Assembly (NCBI GenBank): GCA_004555265.1
Contig: SFIQ01000005.1
Location: forward strand, 1 to 64,000
DNA length: 64,000 nt
DNA from: Ruminococcus sp.
GTDB taxonomy: Bacteria; Bacillota; Clostridia; Oscillospirales; Acutalibacteraceae
Reading direction: 5' to 3'
The notes beneath the pieces are model-generated. The model made no database searches and had not been told where the DNA came from. It was given only the letters and a program-made list of their open reading frames with translations. Each line of letters opens with the position of its first letter. Positions within the stretch are counted from its first letter, which is position 1. A program made the position numbers and the translations under genes. Below, piece after piece: positions 50,219 to 58,601 of this stretch.

Positions 50219-50249
50219 ATTCAGCCTCCAAGCGCTTTCTTTTGTTATG

Positions 50250-50876
50250 TTATTCCCGTTTCATTTTCGTAAGCAAGCAGAAAAGATTGCCCCCCACAAC
50301 ATTGCCGAGTGTTATGATAATCAGGGGTAAAATCCATTCCTTTATAGGTAATGCAAGCATAAAGTAAAACATATCCGCAACGCTGTGCTCAAAGCCTGCA
50401 AGGATAAACACGCTCACGCAGAATACCACGATAAGTGCGGAGGAAAAATTCTTCTTTTCGCCCTGATTGATAAAGGTATCCACCGCGATATACATCATAA
50501 TGCCGCAGAAAATGCCCAATATAAACAAACTTAAAAGGCTGTCATCTGCCTTGCTCTGTGCTACGGATGTGCATCTTTCAATAATTTTGCCGTTGATTTT
50601 TGTAAAATGCACAAGCAATGCCGAAATGGCCGTGCCCGCAAAATTGCCAAACCACACAAGCGCCGTAAAGCCGATATAGGACGGCTTGTTTTTTACAATA
50701 TACGGCGCTTTGCCCGTAAACAAATTCAGTTTAAACACCAGCACCGTCAAAAGCCCCACGCTGAACAGAATGGAGCCGGCAACGGGATTTTGCACCGACA
50801 AATAAACAACACAGCCCACGCTGATTGCCATACCGGCAAGCACCGCAAAGCCAAATTCTTTTACATATTTCACCAT
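50250..50876 (-). CDS. Formate/nitrite transporter (FNT) family channel
   Basis: The 208-residue protein has about six membrane helices and FNT motifs (FAVLAGMAISVGCVVYLSVQ, LVWFGNFAGTAISALLVHFT, FEHSVADMFYFMLAL, TLGNVVGGNLFCL). The pore histidine segment is GFEHSVADM. It is shorter than FocA of E. coli (about 285). Such channels pass formate, nitrite or hydrosulfide, and formate export fits a fermenter. AAAGGAGG precedes the ATG at 50876; the longer frame is not supported. Confidence 0.9.
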   Translation of the reverse strand: MVKYVKEFGFAVLAGMAISVGCVVYLSVQNPVAGSILFSVGLLTVLVFKLNLFTGKAPYIVKNKPSYIGFTALVWFGNFAGTAISALLVHFTKINGKIIERCTSVAQSKADDSLLSLFILGIFCGIMMYIAVDTFINQGEKKNFSSALIVVFCVSVFILAGFEHSVADMFYFMLALPIKEWILPLIIITLGNVVGGNLFCLLTKMKRE

Positions 50877-51252
50877 GGTACGGCCTCCTTTTTCAATATG
50901 ATACCATAAATCTGTAAGAAGCACAACAGCGGTTTGCAATTTCGACAGAATAATAAACAAAGAAGAGCATCGGATGATGCTCTGAAAAGGACAAAGGGAA
51001 TATGCGGCACATCCACGGTTTCAAAGGTAAGCGGTATTCGCCCACGGCGGGGGCAAGCCCCCGCCCTACCGTTTTGCCGTAGATTTTTATGTGATTTTGC
51101 GGAACGGTCAAGACCGTTCCCTACGGTTTGTAGGGGCGATTCACGAATCGCCCGTATAAATACGATTAACGGGCAACTCCCTCCGTCTCGCTTTCGCTCG
51201 ACAGCTCCCTCAATGAGGGAGCGGATTAGGTTTCCTTATTATTACGCGGTTC
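50877..51252. other. Gene-free stretch with three palindromic modules
   Basis: The gap holds three dispersed palindrome modules (51046-51153) and an inverted pair CTCCCTC...GAGGGAG (about 51178-51222) of a type seen between genes in gut Clostridia. I see no coding sequence. Confidence 0.6.
51046..51153. repeat. Three modular palindromes (GGCGGGGGC, GGAACGGTC, GGGCGATTC types)
   Basis: GGCGGGGGCAAGCCCCCGCC (51046-51065), GGAACGGTCAAGACCGTTCC (51101-51120) and GGGCGATTCACGAATCGCCC (51134-51153) stand in a row. The same modules, with other central bases, occur at 29507, 19357 and 29457. GTAGATTTTTATGTGATTTT between the first two is also shared with the 29.4-kb cluster. Confidence 0.85.
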
Positions 51253-51948
51253 TTATTTTTTCTGCCCGTAATAGGCGTTGGCGCCGTGTTTGCGCAGGTA
51301 GTGTTTATCTAAAAGTTCCTGCTGCATGGGCGGCAAATCGGGGCGCATTTGCAACGCGTGCCACGCCATAAACGCCACTTCTTCCAGCACGACGGCGTTA
51401 TGCACGGCATTTTTGGGGTCCGTGCCCCAAGTAAACGGGCCGTGGCTGTGCACAAGAACCGCAGGTATATCATTTGGTTGTTTGTCTTTAAATGTTTCGA
51501 CAATTACATTTCCCGTTTCAAGTTCATATTTTCCGTCGATTTCGTCCGGCGTCATTTTGCGTGTGCAGGGAATTTCGCCGTAAAAATAGTCACCGTGGGT
51601 GGTACCCAATGCGGGAATCCCCCGCCCCGCCTGTGCAAAGGTGGTCGCCCAGCGGGAATGGGTGTGCACAATCCCGCCGATTTCGGGGAATGCGTTATAC
51701 AGCACCACATGGGTATCGGTATCGGAGGAGGGGTTCAAGTCGCCCTCCACCTTTTTACCGGTTTTTAAATCCACTACAACCATATCTTCGGCGGTCATTT
51801 TGTCGTATTCCACGCCCGAGGGTTTAATCACCATTAAGCCCTTTTCGCGATCCACACCCGACACATTACCCCAAGTAAAGGTGACCAAATTGTGTTTGGG
51901 CAACAACAAATTCGCCTCAAAAACCGCCTGTTTTAACGCTTCTAACAT
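51253..51948 (-). CDS. araD: L-ribulose-5-phosphate 4-epimerase
   Basis: The 231-residue class II aldolase-fold protein has the start TFTWGNVSGVDRE, the zinc site GGIVHTHSRWAT (HxH), the acid DYFYG region and the late VLVHSHGPFTWG. It converts L-ribulose 5-phosphate to D-xylulose 5-phosphate, the last arabinose-specific step. It is the third gene of the araB-araA-araD operon, 10 bases after araA. Confidence 0.95.
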   Translation of the reverse strand: MLEALKQAVFEANLLLPKHNLVTFTWGNVSGVDREKGLMVIKPSGVEYDKMTAEDMVVVDLKTGKKVEGDLNPSSDTDTHVVLYNAFPEIGGIVHTHSRWATTFAQAGRGIPALGTTHGDYFYGEIPCTRKMTPDEIDGKYELETGNVIVETFKDKQPNDIPAVLVHSHGPFTWGTDPKNAVHNAVVLEEVAFMAWHALQMRPDLPPMQQELLDKHYLRKHGANAYYGQKK

Positions 51949-51958
51949 ACCGTTTTCC

Positions 51959-53437
51959 TCATTTCAGTTTCCACGCAAGGTCTGCAAGGAACAAATCCTT
52001 TTCGAGACTTTCCACCGTGGTGTCTTTGCCGATATGGACATACTCAATATCCATCATATTTGCCCAGTCTTTCATCTGCTCTGCGGTGACATCGTAGCTG
52101 AGCACCGTATGGTGGGCACCGCCGGCGGTAATCCAACATTCAAGCCCTGTTTCCAGGCTCGGCAATGCTTTCCACATCACTCTTGCCACGGGGAGATTGG
52201 GCATATCCATAATCGGTTTCACGCACTCTATATCTTGGCAGATAAGACGAAGTCTGCCGCCCATATCTACAAGGCTTACCACAATCGCACTGCCGGCTTT
52301 TCCCTCAAACACAAGTCTTGCGGGGTCTTTTTCATTCATACCGATACCGAGATGATGGGTTTCAATGCGAGGTTTTTCTGCCGCAAAGGTGGGGCAGACT
52401 TCCAGCATGTGCGCACCGAGACTGTATTTTTCGCCCTCGACAAGATGGTAGGTATAATCCTCCATAAAGCCCGTGCCGCCGTTTTGCCCTTCACTCATGG
52501 CTTTGAGTATGGCGGTCATTGCGGCAACCTTCCAATCGCCCTCGCCGCCATAGCCATAGCCCTCTGCCATTAAGTGCTGGCTTGCAAGTCCGGGGAGCTG
52601 CTCCATACCGTAAAGGTCTTGGAATGTATTTGAAAATGCCTTGCAGTCCTCTCTGTCCATCATTTTGCGAATGGCGATTTCCTCTTTTGCCTGATAGCGA
52701 ATGGCGTTGATATTCTCGGTAGCGACCTCGTAATTTTCGGTATAAACCGCCATCAAGTCGTCAATTTCGGCTTCTGTGACCTTTTCCATTTCTTTCACAA
52801 GGTCGCCCACAGCCCAGGTATTGACCTGCCAGCCTAATTTTGCCTGCACCTCTACCTTATCGCCCTCGGTGACGGCAACCTCACGCATATTGTCGCCGAA
52901 GCGCATCACTTTCAAATTACGGCTGACGGCAACGCCCACCGCCGCACGCATCCAACTGCCGAGGCGTTCGCGGACGCTTTCCTCCTGCCAATGGCCTGCA
53001 ATCACCTTACGGGGCATACGAAGCCTTGCCGCAATAAAGCCGTGCTCACGGTCACCGTGCGCCGCCTGATTGAGGTTCATAAAGTCCATATCAATTTCAT
53101 CGTTGGGAATTTCACGGTTGTACTGCGTGGCAAGGTGGCAATAGGGTTTTTGCAAATCAACAAAGCCGTTAATCCACATTTTGGAGGGGCTGAAAGTATG
53201 GCACCAAGTGATGATACCTGCGCATTTTTTATCGTAATTTGCCTCTCTTACCACATCGGTAATCTCTTGATTTGTTTTTGCGGTGACCTTATACACGATT
53301 TTGCAGGGAAGAGCTGCGGATTTGTTGAGTTCATCCGCCATTTCCTGCGCACGCTGTGCAACGATTTCCAATACCTCGGGTCCGTACAAAAACTGACTGC
53401 CTACCACAAACCAAAATTCATAGTCTTTTAACTGCAT
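51959..53437 (-). CDS. araA: L-arabinose isomerase
   Basis: The 492-residue protein has the AraA start (FWFVVGSQFLYGPEVLEIVA), ITWCHTFSPSKMWI, and the metal-ligand regions with GTGFMEDYTYH and GAHMLEVCPTFA. The late ITAGGAHHTVLSYDV is also typical. It converts L-arabinose to L-ribulose. It lies 13 bases after the kinase gene. AGGAGAAAT precedes the ATG. Confidence 0.96.
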   Translation of the reverse strand: MQLKDYEFWFVVGSQFLYGPEVLEIVAQRAQEMADELNKSAALPCKIVYKVTAKTNQEITDVVREANYDKKCAGIITWCHTFSPSKMWINGFVDLQKPYCHLATQYNREIPNDEIDMDFMNLNQAAHGDREHGFIAARLRMPRKVIAGHWQEESVRERLGSWMRAAVGVAVSRNLKVMRFGDNMREVAVTEGDKVEVQAKLGWQVNTWAVGDLVKEMEKVTEAEIDDLMAVYTENYEVATENINAIRYQAKEEIAIRKMMDREDCKAFSNTFQDLYGMEQLPGLASQHLMAEGYGYGGEGDWKVAAMTAILKAMSEGQNGGTGFMEDYTYHLVEGEKYSLGAHMLEVCPTFAAEKPRIETHHLGIGMNEKDPARLVFEGKAGSAIVVSLVDMGGRLRLICQDIECVKPIMDMPNLPVARVMWKALPSLETGLECWITAGGAHHTVLSYDVTAEQMKDWANMMDIEYVHIGKDTTVESLEKDLFLADLAWKLK

Positions 53438-53450
53438 ATGTATTTCTCCT

Positions 53451-55052
53451 TTATTTCAGTCTGTCGATTGCCGCTTTTTCTACTGCGACAGCCGCTTTAT
53501 ATCTTGTCATATACCGATTGAAGCCGTCCACATCGGTTTTGTCGGGTGTGACGGTAGTCCCCTTGTTTTCGCCGAACACTTTATTATCCAAGTATGCTTC
53601 CAGCGTTTCGCCGCCGTCTTTATTGCGCATATAAGAAGCAAGCAACGCGATCCCCCATGCGCCGCCCTCGCCTGCCGTTTCCATCACGGAAACAGGAACG
53701 CCCAAAGCCCCTGCCATCAGTTTTTGCCCCACAAGGGGTGTTTTAAATAAGCCGCCGTGGCCTAAAAGGCGGTTCAGGGTAATATTTTCCTTTTGGAACA
53801 GAATATCCATACCCAAACGAAGCGTTGCCATTGCGGAAAAAATCTGATTGCGCATAAAGTTTGCAAGGGTGAAGTTTGCATCGGGCATTCTTACAAACAG
53901 CGGTCTGCCCTCGGCGGTATCGGTTACGGGTTCACCCGAATAATAGTTAAATCCGACCAAACCGCCGCAATCCGCATCGCCTTGTAAGGCTAAATCGTAA
54001 AGCATATCGTAAAGTGCAGGTTTCGGGAGGTCTGCCCCCGCATTTTTGAGTACTTCATCAAAGAGTTTTACCCACGCATCAAGGTCGGAGGTGCAGGTAT
54101 TGCAATGCACCATGGCAACAGGTGCGCCCGTGGGCGTTGCAACCATATCAATCTCCGTATAGACAGCGGAAAGCGGTTTATTGAGCACCGCCATCAAGAA
54201 AATAGAAGTTCCTGCCGAAACATTACCTGTTAAGGGTGCTACGCTGTTTGTCGCCACCATACCCGTGCCTGCGTCGCCCTCGGGCGGACAAAGCGGAATC
54301 CCGCTTGCAAGGTCTCCTGTGGGGTCTAAAAGCCGTGCGCCCTGCTCGGTAAGCGTGCCCGCATTTTCGCCTGCAAGCAAAATTTTCGGAAGAATATCCA
54401 AGAGCTTCCACGGGTAATGCCGATTTTCTATCAAGCGGTCAAAATCGGACACCATTGTTTCGTCATAGCAATTTTTTCGGCTGTCCACAGGGAACATACC
54501 CGCCGCTTCTCCGACGCCGATGACCTTTTCACCCGTCAGACGCCAATGGACATATCCTTCAAGGGTTGTGAGAAACGCTATATCTTTTACATGGCTTTCG
54601 CCGTTTAAAATCGCTTGATACAAATGAGCGATACTCCAACGCTGGGGAATATTAAAGCGGAAGCGTTCTGTTAACTCTGATGCCGCTTTTTCGGTAATCG
54701 TATTGCGCCAAGTACGGAATTCCGCAAGTTGATTGCCGTCTTTATCGAAGGGCAGGTATCCGTGCATCATGGCGGAAATCCCGATACTGCCGATTTTCGT
54801 TAAAGTTACGCCGTATTTCTCCTGCACCGCTTGTTTGACTGCGCCGTACGCCCCGCGCAAGCCCTCCCACACAAGGGAAAGCGGATAAGTCCAAATTCCG
54901 TCCGAAAGGGTATTTTCCCAGTCAAAACTCCCCTGTGCAAGCACCTTGCAATCCGCGTCGATGAGCACCGCTTTGATGCGTGTGGAGCCAAATTCCACGC
55001 CGAGTGCGGTTTCGCCGTTTTGAATGGCGGTACATATGGTTTGTCTATCCAA
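53451..55052 (-). CDS. araB: FGGY-family ribulokinase-type sugar kinase
   Basis: The 533-residue FGGY kinase shows an N-terminal ATPase fold (LGVEFGSTRIKAVLIDADCK), the sugar-contact TWRNTITEKAA region, the phosphate loop GDAGTGMVATNSV and the late LLGHGGLFKTP. It belongs to the Clostridial AraB group rather than the classical E. coli type. It phosphorylates L-ribulose, as its place before araA and araD shows. It is the first gene of the operon; GGAGGTG precedes the ATG. Confidence 0.9.
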   Translation of the reverse strand: MDRQTICTAIQNGETALGVEFGSTRIKAVLIDADCKVLAQGSFDWENTLSDGIWTYPLSLVWEGLRGAYGAVKQAVQEKYGVTLTKIGSIGISAMMHGYLPFDKDGNQLAEFRTWRNTITEKAASELTERFRFNIPQRWSIAHLYQAILNGESHVKDIAFLTTLEGYVHWRLTGEKVIGVGEAAGMFPVDSRKNCYDETMVSDFDRLIENRHYPWKLLDILPKILLAGENAGTLTEQGARLLDPTGDLASGIPLCPPEGDAGTGMVATNSVAPLTGNVSAGTSIFLMAVLNKPLSAVYTEIDMVATPTGAPVAMVHCNTCTSDLDAWVKLFDEVLKNAGADLPKPALYDMLYDLALQGDADCGGLVGFNYYSGEPVTDTAEGRPLFVRMPDANFTLANFMRNQIFSAMATLRLGMDILFQKENITLNRLLGHGGLFKTPLVGQKLMAGALGVPVSVMETAGEGGAWGIALLASYMRNKDGGETLEAYLDNKVFGENKGTTVTPDKTDVDGFNRYMTRYKAAVAVEKAAIDRLK

Positions 55053-55087
55053 AAAAGCACCTCCGTAATATAGAATATATCCATGTA

Positions 55088-55116
55088 ATCATAGCGTAGT
55101 TTCTCGGTTTTTGCAA
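55088..55116 (-). promoter_or_regulatory. Sigma-A promoter of araBAD
   Basis: Minus-strand TTGCAA (55116-55111) and TATGAT (55093-55088) are spaced by 17 bases, 35 bases before the araB ATG. Confidence 0.75.
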
Positions 55117-55164
55117 TGTTTTTTTGCGGATTGCTTCGTTTTTGAAATGTGCGGTTTGTTTTTC

Positions 55165-55193
55165 TTTACAAGCGTTTTTGTTCATGCTATACT
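55165..55193 (+). promoter_or_regulatory. Sigma-A promoter of the TetR gene
   Basis: TTTACA (55165-55170) and TATACT (55188-55193) are spaced by 17 bases, about 35 bases before the TTG start. It is divergent from the araBAD promoter, with about 50 bases between the two -35 boxes. Confidence 0.78.
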
Positions 55194-55227
55194 GATACCA
55201 CCAAAGGACAAAGAGGGGGATTTTTCT

Positions 55228-55854
55228 TTGAAACAGGCGCAAAAAACGCAAATCAGCAAAGAAAAAATTATTACAACTGCCATTGCGGAATTCGGCACAT
55301 ACGGCTACGCCGCCGCTTCCATCAACCGCATTTGCCAAGACGGGGGTATTTCCAAAGGCAAGCTGTATCACCATTTTGACGGCAAAGCGGAAATTTATAT
55401 GAAAGCGGTTGCTTACTGCTATCAAGCCTTTGCGGCGCATATGCACGGGTTCACCATTGACAAAAACGCGGATTTCGAACAAAATTTGCTCTCGCTGTAT
55501 CAGTTGTTTCGGCGCTTTTGGGAGCAAAATCCCGAAATGTTGAATTTGTTTGTGGAATCCCGCACCCTGCCGCCGCCCGAGCTTCGGGAGGAAGTGATGC
55601 GGGTACGCACGCAGTTTTTTAACGATGCGGTAAAAGAAAAACTGCGCGAAATTGTGCTGTTTCACTTCCCAAAAGACGAAGCAAAGCAACAGGTACTCGT
55701 TGCGCTGTTCTTTACGGCGATTGATTACATCACCACCAGCATCGGCACGCCGGAAATTCATCCGCAAGCCGATTTGACAGGCTATATCGACGCGCAAAAC
55801 GAGTTGTTTCAAACAGCAATTCACATTTTCTTATATGGTTGTTTAAACAGTTGA
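55228..55854 (+). CDS. TetR/AcrR-family regulator
   Basis: The 208-residue protein has a TetR HTH at about 12-58 (IITTAIAEFGTYGYAAASIN, GISKGKLYHHFDGKAEIYM). A helical ligand-binding domain follows. The start is the TTG seven bases after AAGAGGGGGA; the upstream ATG frame adds 39 hydrophobic residues and overlaps the promoter. It is divergent from araBAD, so it may control those genes, although arabinose operons in Firmicutes normally use AraR (GntR type). A link is inferred only from position. Confidence 0.85.
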   Translation: MKQAQKTQISKEKIITTAIAEFGTYGYAAASINRICQDGGISKGKLYHHFDGKAEIYMKAVAYCYQAFAAHMHGFTIDKNADFEQNLLSLYQLFRRFWEQNPEMLNLFVESRTLPPPELREEVMRVRTQFFNDAVKEKLREIVLFHFPKDEAKQQVLVALFFTAIDYITTSIGTPEIHPQADLTGYIDAQNELFQTAIHIFLYGCLNS

Positions 55855-55866
55855 CACACTATGCAA

Positions 55867-55905
55867 AACACCCCGTCAAGGTTGTTCTTGACGGGGTGTT
55901 TTTTA
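55867..55905. terminator. Bidirectional terminator between the TetR and GH2 genes
   Basis: AACACCCCGTCAAG and CTTGACGGGGTGTT pair perfectly (14 bp) around GTTGTT, with TTTT on both exits. The GH2 stop lies at its right edge. Confidence 0.9.
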
Positions 55906-58440
55906 TGCTTTGGCAATCGCCTGTAATTTTTCGTTGGTTTCGGTCTCCAAGCCCTCGGGGAGTTTATCGCCTGCCGCACACAGCAGTTGATGCACCGTGA
56001 GGCCGCCGAACATGGACAGCATCCCCTCACCTAAGGGCATACCGAGTTTTTCGGACAGCATTTGCAGAAGTTCCAAAAGTACGGCTTTACAAGCGTCGTT
56101 GTTGAGCAAGTCTGAAATTTCGTCATACACCGAATATGCACCATCGTTTGCCGGTACTGTTTTCGCCTCTGCGGGAACATCGGCACCCGGACGCGGGATT
56201 TGCTGCAACACGGCGTTGGCCAAGGGCAACAGACCTTGCGGCACGCGCGCGCCCGCCATGGAGAACACCTTTTCTACCGTGAAGTTTCTAATCATCGAGA
56301 GCATGCCTTTGCCGATGCTCATATTCATTTCTTTTGCGATAAAATCAATTGCGCCCGCAATCAGTTTTTCGCCCGCGGGTGTTTTCATCAAATCACCGAG
56401 TTTATCGTGCACGGACAAATACCCGTCGCGGAAGGTCATTTCCATTTTGCTTTCCGCACTGCCTTCAAACCAGTTTTTTGCGCCCTCGCCCGCTTTGCCG
56501 CCGGCAAGTTCGTAATCGGGATTGGGCTCCGCCACGCGGCGCAAGGTCATTTCGTCGGACGCATTGCCCGAAACCGCTTTCACGGTGTTCTCGCCGTCTT
56601 TGAGCGCCACATTTTCAAAGGTAAACACCTTACTGCCCGAAAGCGTACCGACCTCTTCGCCGTTGACAAACAGCGTTACGCTGTCACAGTTGGAATAGAC
56701 TTTCACGGTGACAGTTTCCGTCGGTCTGTCTACATAGCGGCGCGAGCAAAGATGCACAAACGGCGCAGTCGTCCAATAGGCTTTGTAAATATAGAAACTG
56801 TCTTTTTTGGTTTTGCGGTCAAAGGTGACAAGACCTTTGTTGTTTCTGCCCTTTACGCCGCCCTCGTCGCGCATATCGCTGGCGAAATCAAACATATTCC
56901 AAACATGCGTGCTCCAAAGATAGGGGCGAGAGGCAAAGGTTTCGAGCATTTTTTCGTGATAATACGCCTGATATTCCTCGGAATAATCCTGCACCTGCGG
57001 GTGATCGTTATGGTATTTCAAAATCCCCTCGCAACCGTATTCCGACACGCCGAGGCAAATGTCGGGATGCATTTGGTGGAATTCATCGAGCCACGGACCG
57101 TTGTCCGCGACATCGCCGATATACCAGCCGAAGTAGTGGTTGTAGGACACCAAATCGGTGATTTCATTCATTTTACTGTCCATTTCGACCATAGACAGTT
57201 GCGCAATAGTCGTCGGGCGGGTTTTGTCGAGCTCGTGGCACAAATCGTTGAGCATATAGAGGTTGTCAAACAAACTCGGCGCTTCGCCGCCGATGGTAAT
57301 TTCGTTGGCAATGCCCCAGCAAACAATCGAGGGGTGATTGTAATTTTGCAAGATCAATTCTTTCATTTGCGACGCGGTGTTTGCGCGCGCGGCTTCGTTG
57401 TCCATAAAGTTGGAAATAAACGGGATTTCCGCCCAGACAATCATACCGTATTCGTCGCACAAATCGTAGAAAATCCCACTGTGCTGATAATGCGCCAAAC
57501 GAATGGTATTTGCGCCGATCTCGGCGATCAGTTCCATATCTTCGCGGTGCTCTTTTTCGGTAATCGCCCAACCCATATCCAGTCTGTCCTGATGACGGGA
57601 AACGCCGTGCAAAGGATACGGCTTGCCGTTTAAGAAAAAGCCTCTTTCGGGGTCAACCGAAAAGGTGCGCACACCGAACCGTTGGGAGACTTCATCGAGC
57701 ACAAAGCCGTCCGCGTCCGTCAGTTCGGCGGTCACGGTGTAAAGATAGGGGTCAATTCTGCCGTTCCACAAATGGGGATTTGCAAAATGCATGACGGCGG
57801 TGCACTGCTTTGCGGCATCGACTTCTACCGTTTCGCCCTCCACCGTAAAGCGTACTTTTTGCCCCGCCGCGGCGTTGGCAATATACGCATCAAAGGTGAT
57901 GTCGGCACTGCCGTCGTCATTGACTTTCGGCGTCACGGCGACGCCGGGTGTGCCGTAATATTCCAAATCAAAATGCGAGTTTGGCACGGTAATCAAGTTC
58001 ACACCGCGGTACAGCCCGCCGAAAAAGGTGAAATCCGCTGTTTGCGGGTAAACCTCTTTATTTTCGCTGTTGTCGCAAAGCACGGCGAGTTTTAATTTGC
58101 CGAAGTGAATGTAGTCGGTCACATCACAGCGAAAGGTGGAAAAGCCGCCCTTGTGCTCGGCAACCGCCTTCCCGTTGGCATACACCTTACAAATCGAGTT
58201 TGCACCTAAAAACTCCAAATACACGCGTTCATTTTTAGCGGGTTTCACGGCAACGGTGCGGGTATACCAACTCGCACAGCGCGCATAGTCAAAGCCGCCG
58301 TCCTGCCCGTCGAGGGCGTTCCAGGTATGCGGCAGGGTGACGCTTTCAAAATCCTTCCTCGCCTTTTTCGGCGCACGGGCGGATGCGTCTACATCTTGTT
58401 TAAAATACCAACCGTCGATAAGCGGAAGCGTTTTACGCAT
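55903..58440 (-). CDS. GH2-family beta-galactosidase/glucuronidase-type enzyme with duplicated C-terminal domain
   Basis: The 845-residue protein has the GH2 sandwich (about 1-170), an Ig-like domain (about 180-270), and the TIM barrel. The barrel carries GVSRHQDRLDMGWA, the acid/base glutamate in GIANEITIGG and the nucleophile glutamate in GVSEYGCEG. A further beta domain follows (to about 670). The last ~165 residues hold two related segments (about 682-745 and 776-835), each with the pattern GMLSM-x2-(N/G)-x-TV and G-x-(R/K)-(V/L)-P-(Q/E)-GL. I know no family for this tail. There is no signal peptide. Substrate preference is open. Confidence 0.9.
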   Translation of the reverse strand: MRKTLPLIDGWYFKQDVDASARAPKKARKDFESVTLPHTWNALDGQDGGFDYARCASWYTRTVAVKPAKNERVYLEFLGANSICKVYANGKAVAEHKGGFSTFRCDVTDYIHFGKLKLAVLCDNSENKEVYPQTADFTFFGGLYRGVNLITVPNSHFDLEYYGTPGVAVTPKVNDDGSADITFDAYIANAAAGQKVRFTVEGETVEVDAAKQCTAVMHFANPHLWNGRIDPYLYTVTAELTDADGFVLDEVSQRFGVRTFSVDPERGFFLNGKPYPLHGVSRHQDRLDMGWAITEKEHREDMELIAEIGANTIRLAHYQHSGIFYDLCDEYGMIVWAEIPFISNFMDNEAARANTASQMKELILQNYNHPSIVCWGIANEITIGGEAPSLFDNLYMLNDLCHELDKTRPTTIAQLSMVEMDSKMNEITDLVSYNHYFGWYIGDVADNGPWLDEFHQMHPDICLGVSEYGCEGILKYHNDHPQVQDYSEEYQAYYHEKMLETFASRPYLWSTHVWNMFDFASDMRDEGGVKGRNNKGLVTFDRKTKKDSFYIYKAYWTTAPFVHLCSRRYVDRPTETVTVKVYSNCDSVTLFVNGEEVGTLSGSKVFTFENVALKDGENTVKAVSGNASDEMTLRRVAEPNPDYELAGGKAGEGAKNWFEGSAESKMEMTFRDGYLSVHDKLGDLMKTPAGEKLIAGAIDFIAKEMNMSIGKGMLSMIRNFTVEKVFSMAGARVPQGLLPLANAVLQQIPRPGADVPAEAKTVPANDGAYSVYDEISDLLNNDACKAVLLELLQMLSEKLGMPLGEGMLSMFGGLTVHQLLCAAGDKLPEGLETETNEKLQAIAKA

Positions 58441-58554
58441 AGTTTGAACCTACCTTTACAAATGATTTTCAGGTTTATTTTAACATAAATCCCCGAAAAA
58501 CGCAACGGTGCATTTACAGACACATTTTGAAAAACTGTTTATCAAAAACAAAAA

Positions 58555-58584
58555 CCGACCGAAAGGCAAGTGCCTCTCGGTCGG
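58555..58584 (-). terminator. Terminator after pckG
   Basis: CCGACCGAAAGGCA and TGCCTCTCGGTCGG pair with one mismatch around AG, followed on the minus strand by TTTTTGTTTTTG. Confidence 0.85.
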
Positions 58585-58601
58585 GCAAAACAGGGTTCAA
58601 A

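Noticed and set aside
51599..52573. 324-codon + strand frame across araD and araA
   Set aside because: It runs antisense across two well-supported genes and matches nothing.
56200..57633. 477-codon + strand frame opposite the GH2 gene
   Set aside because: It is antisense to a clear GH2 enzyme with intact catalytic motifs, has no recognisable domain and no ribosome binding site.
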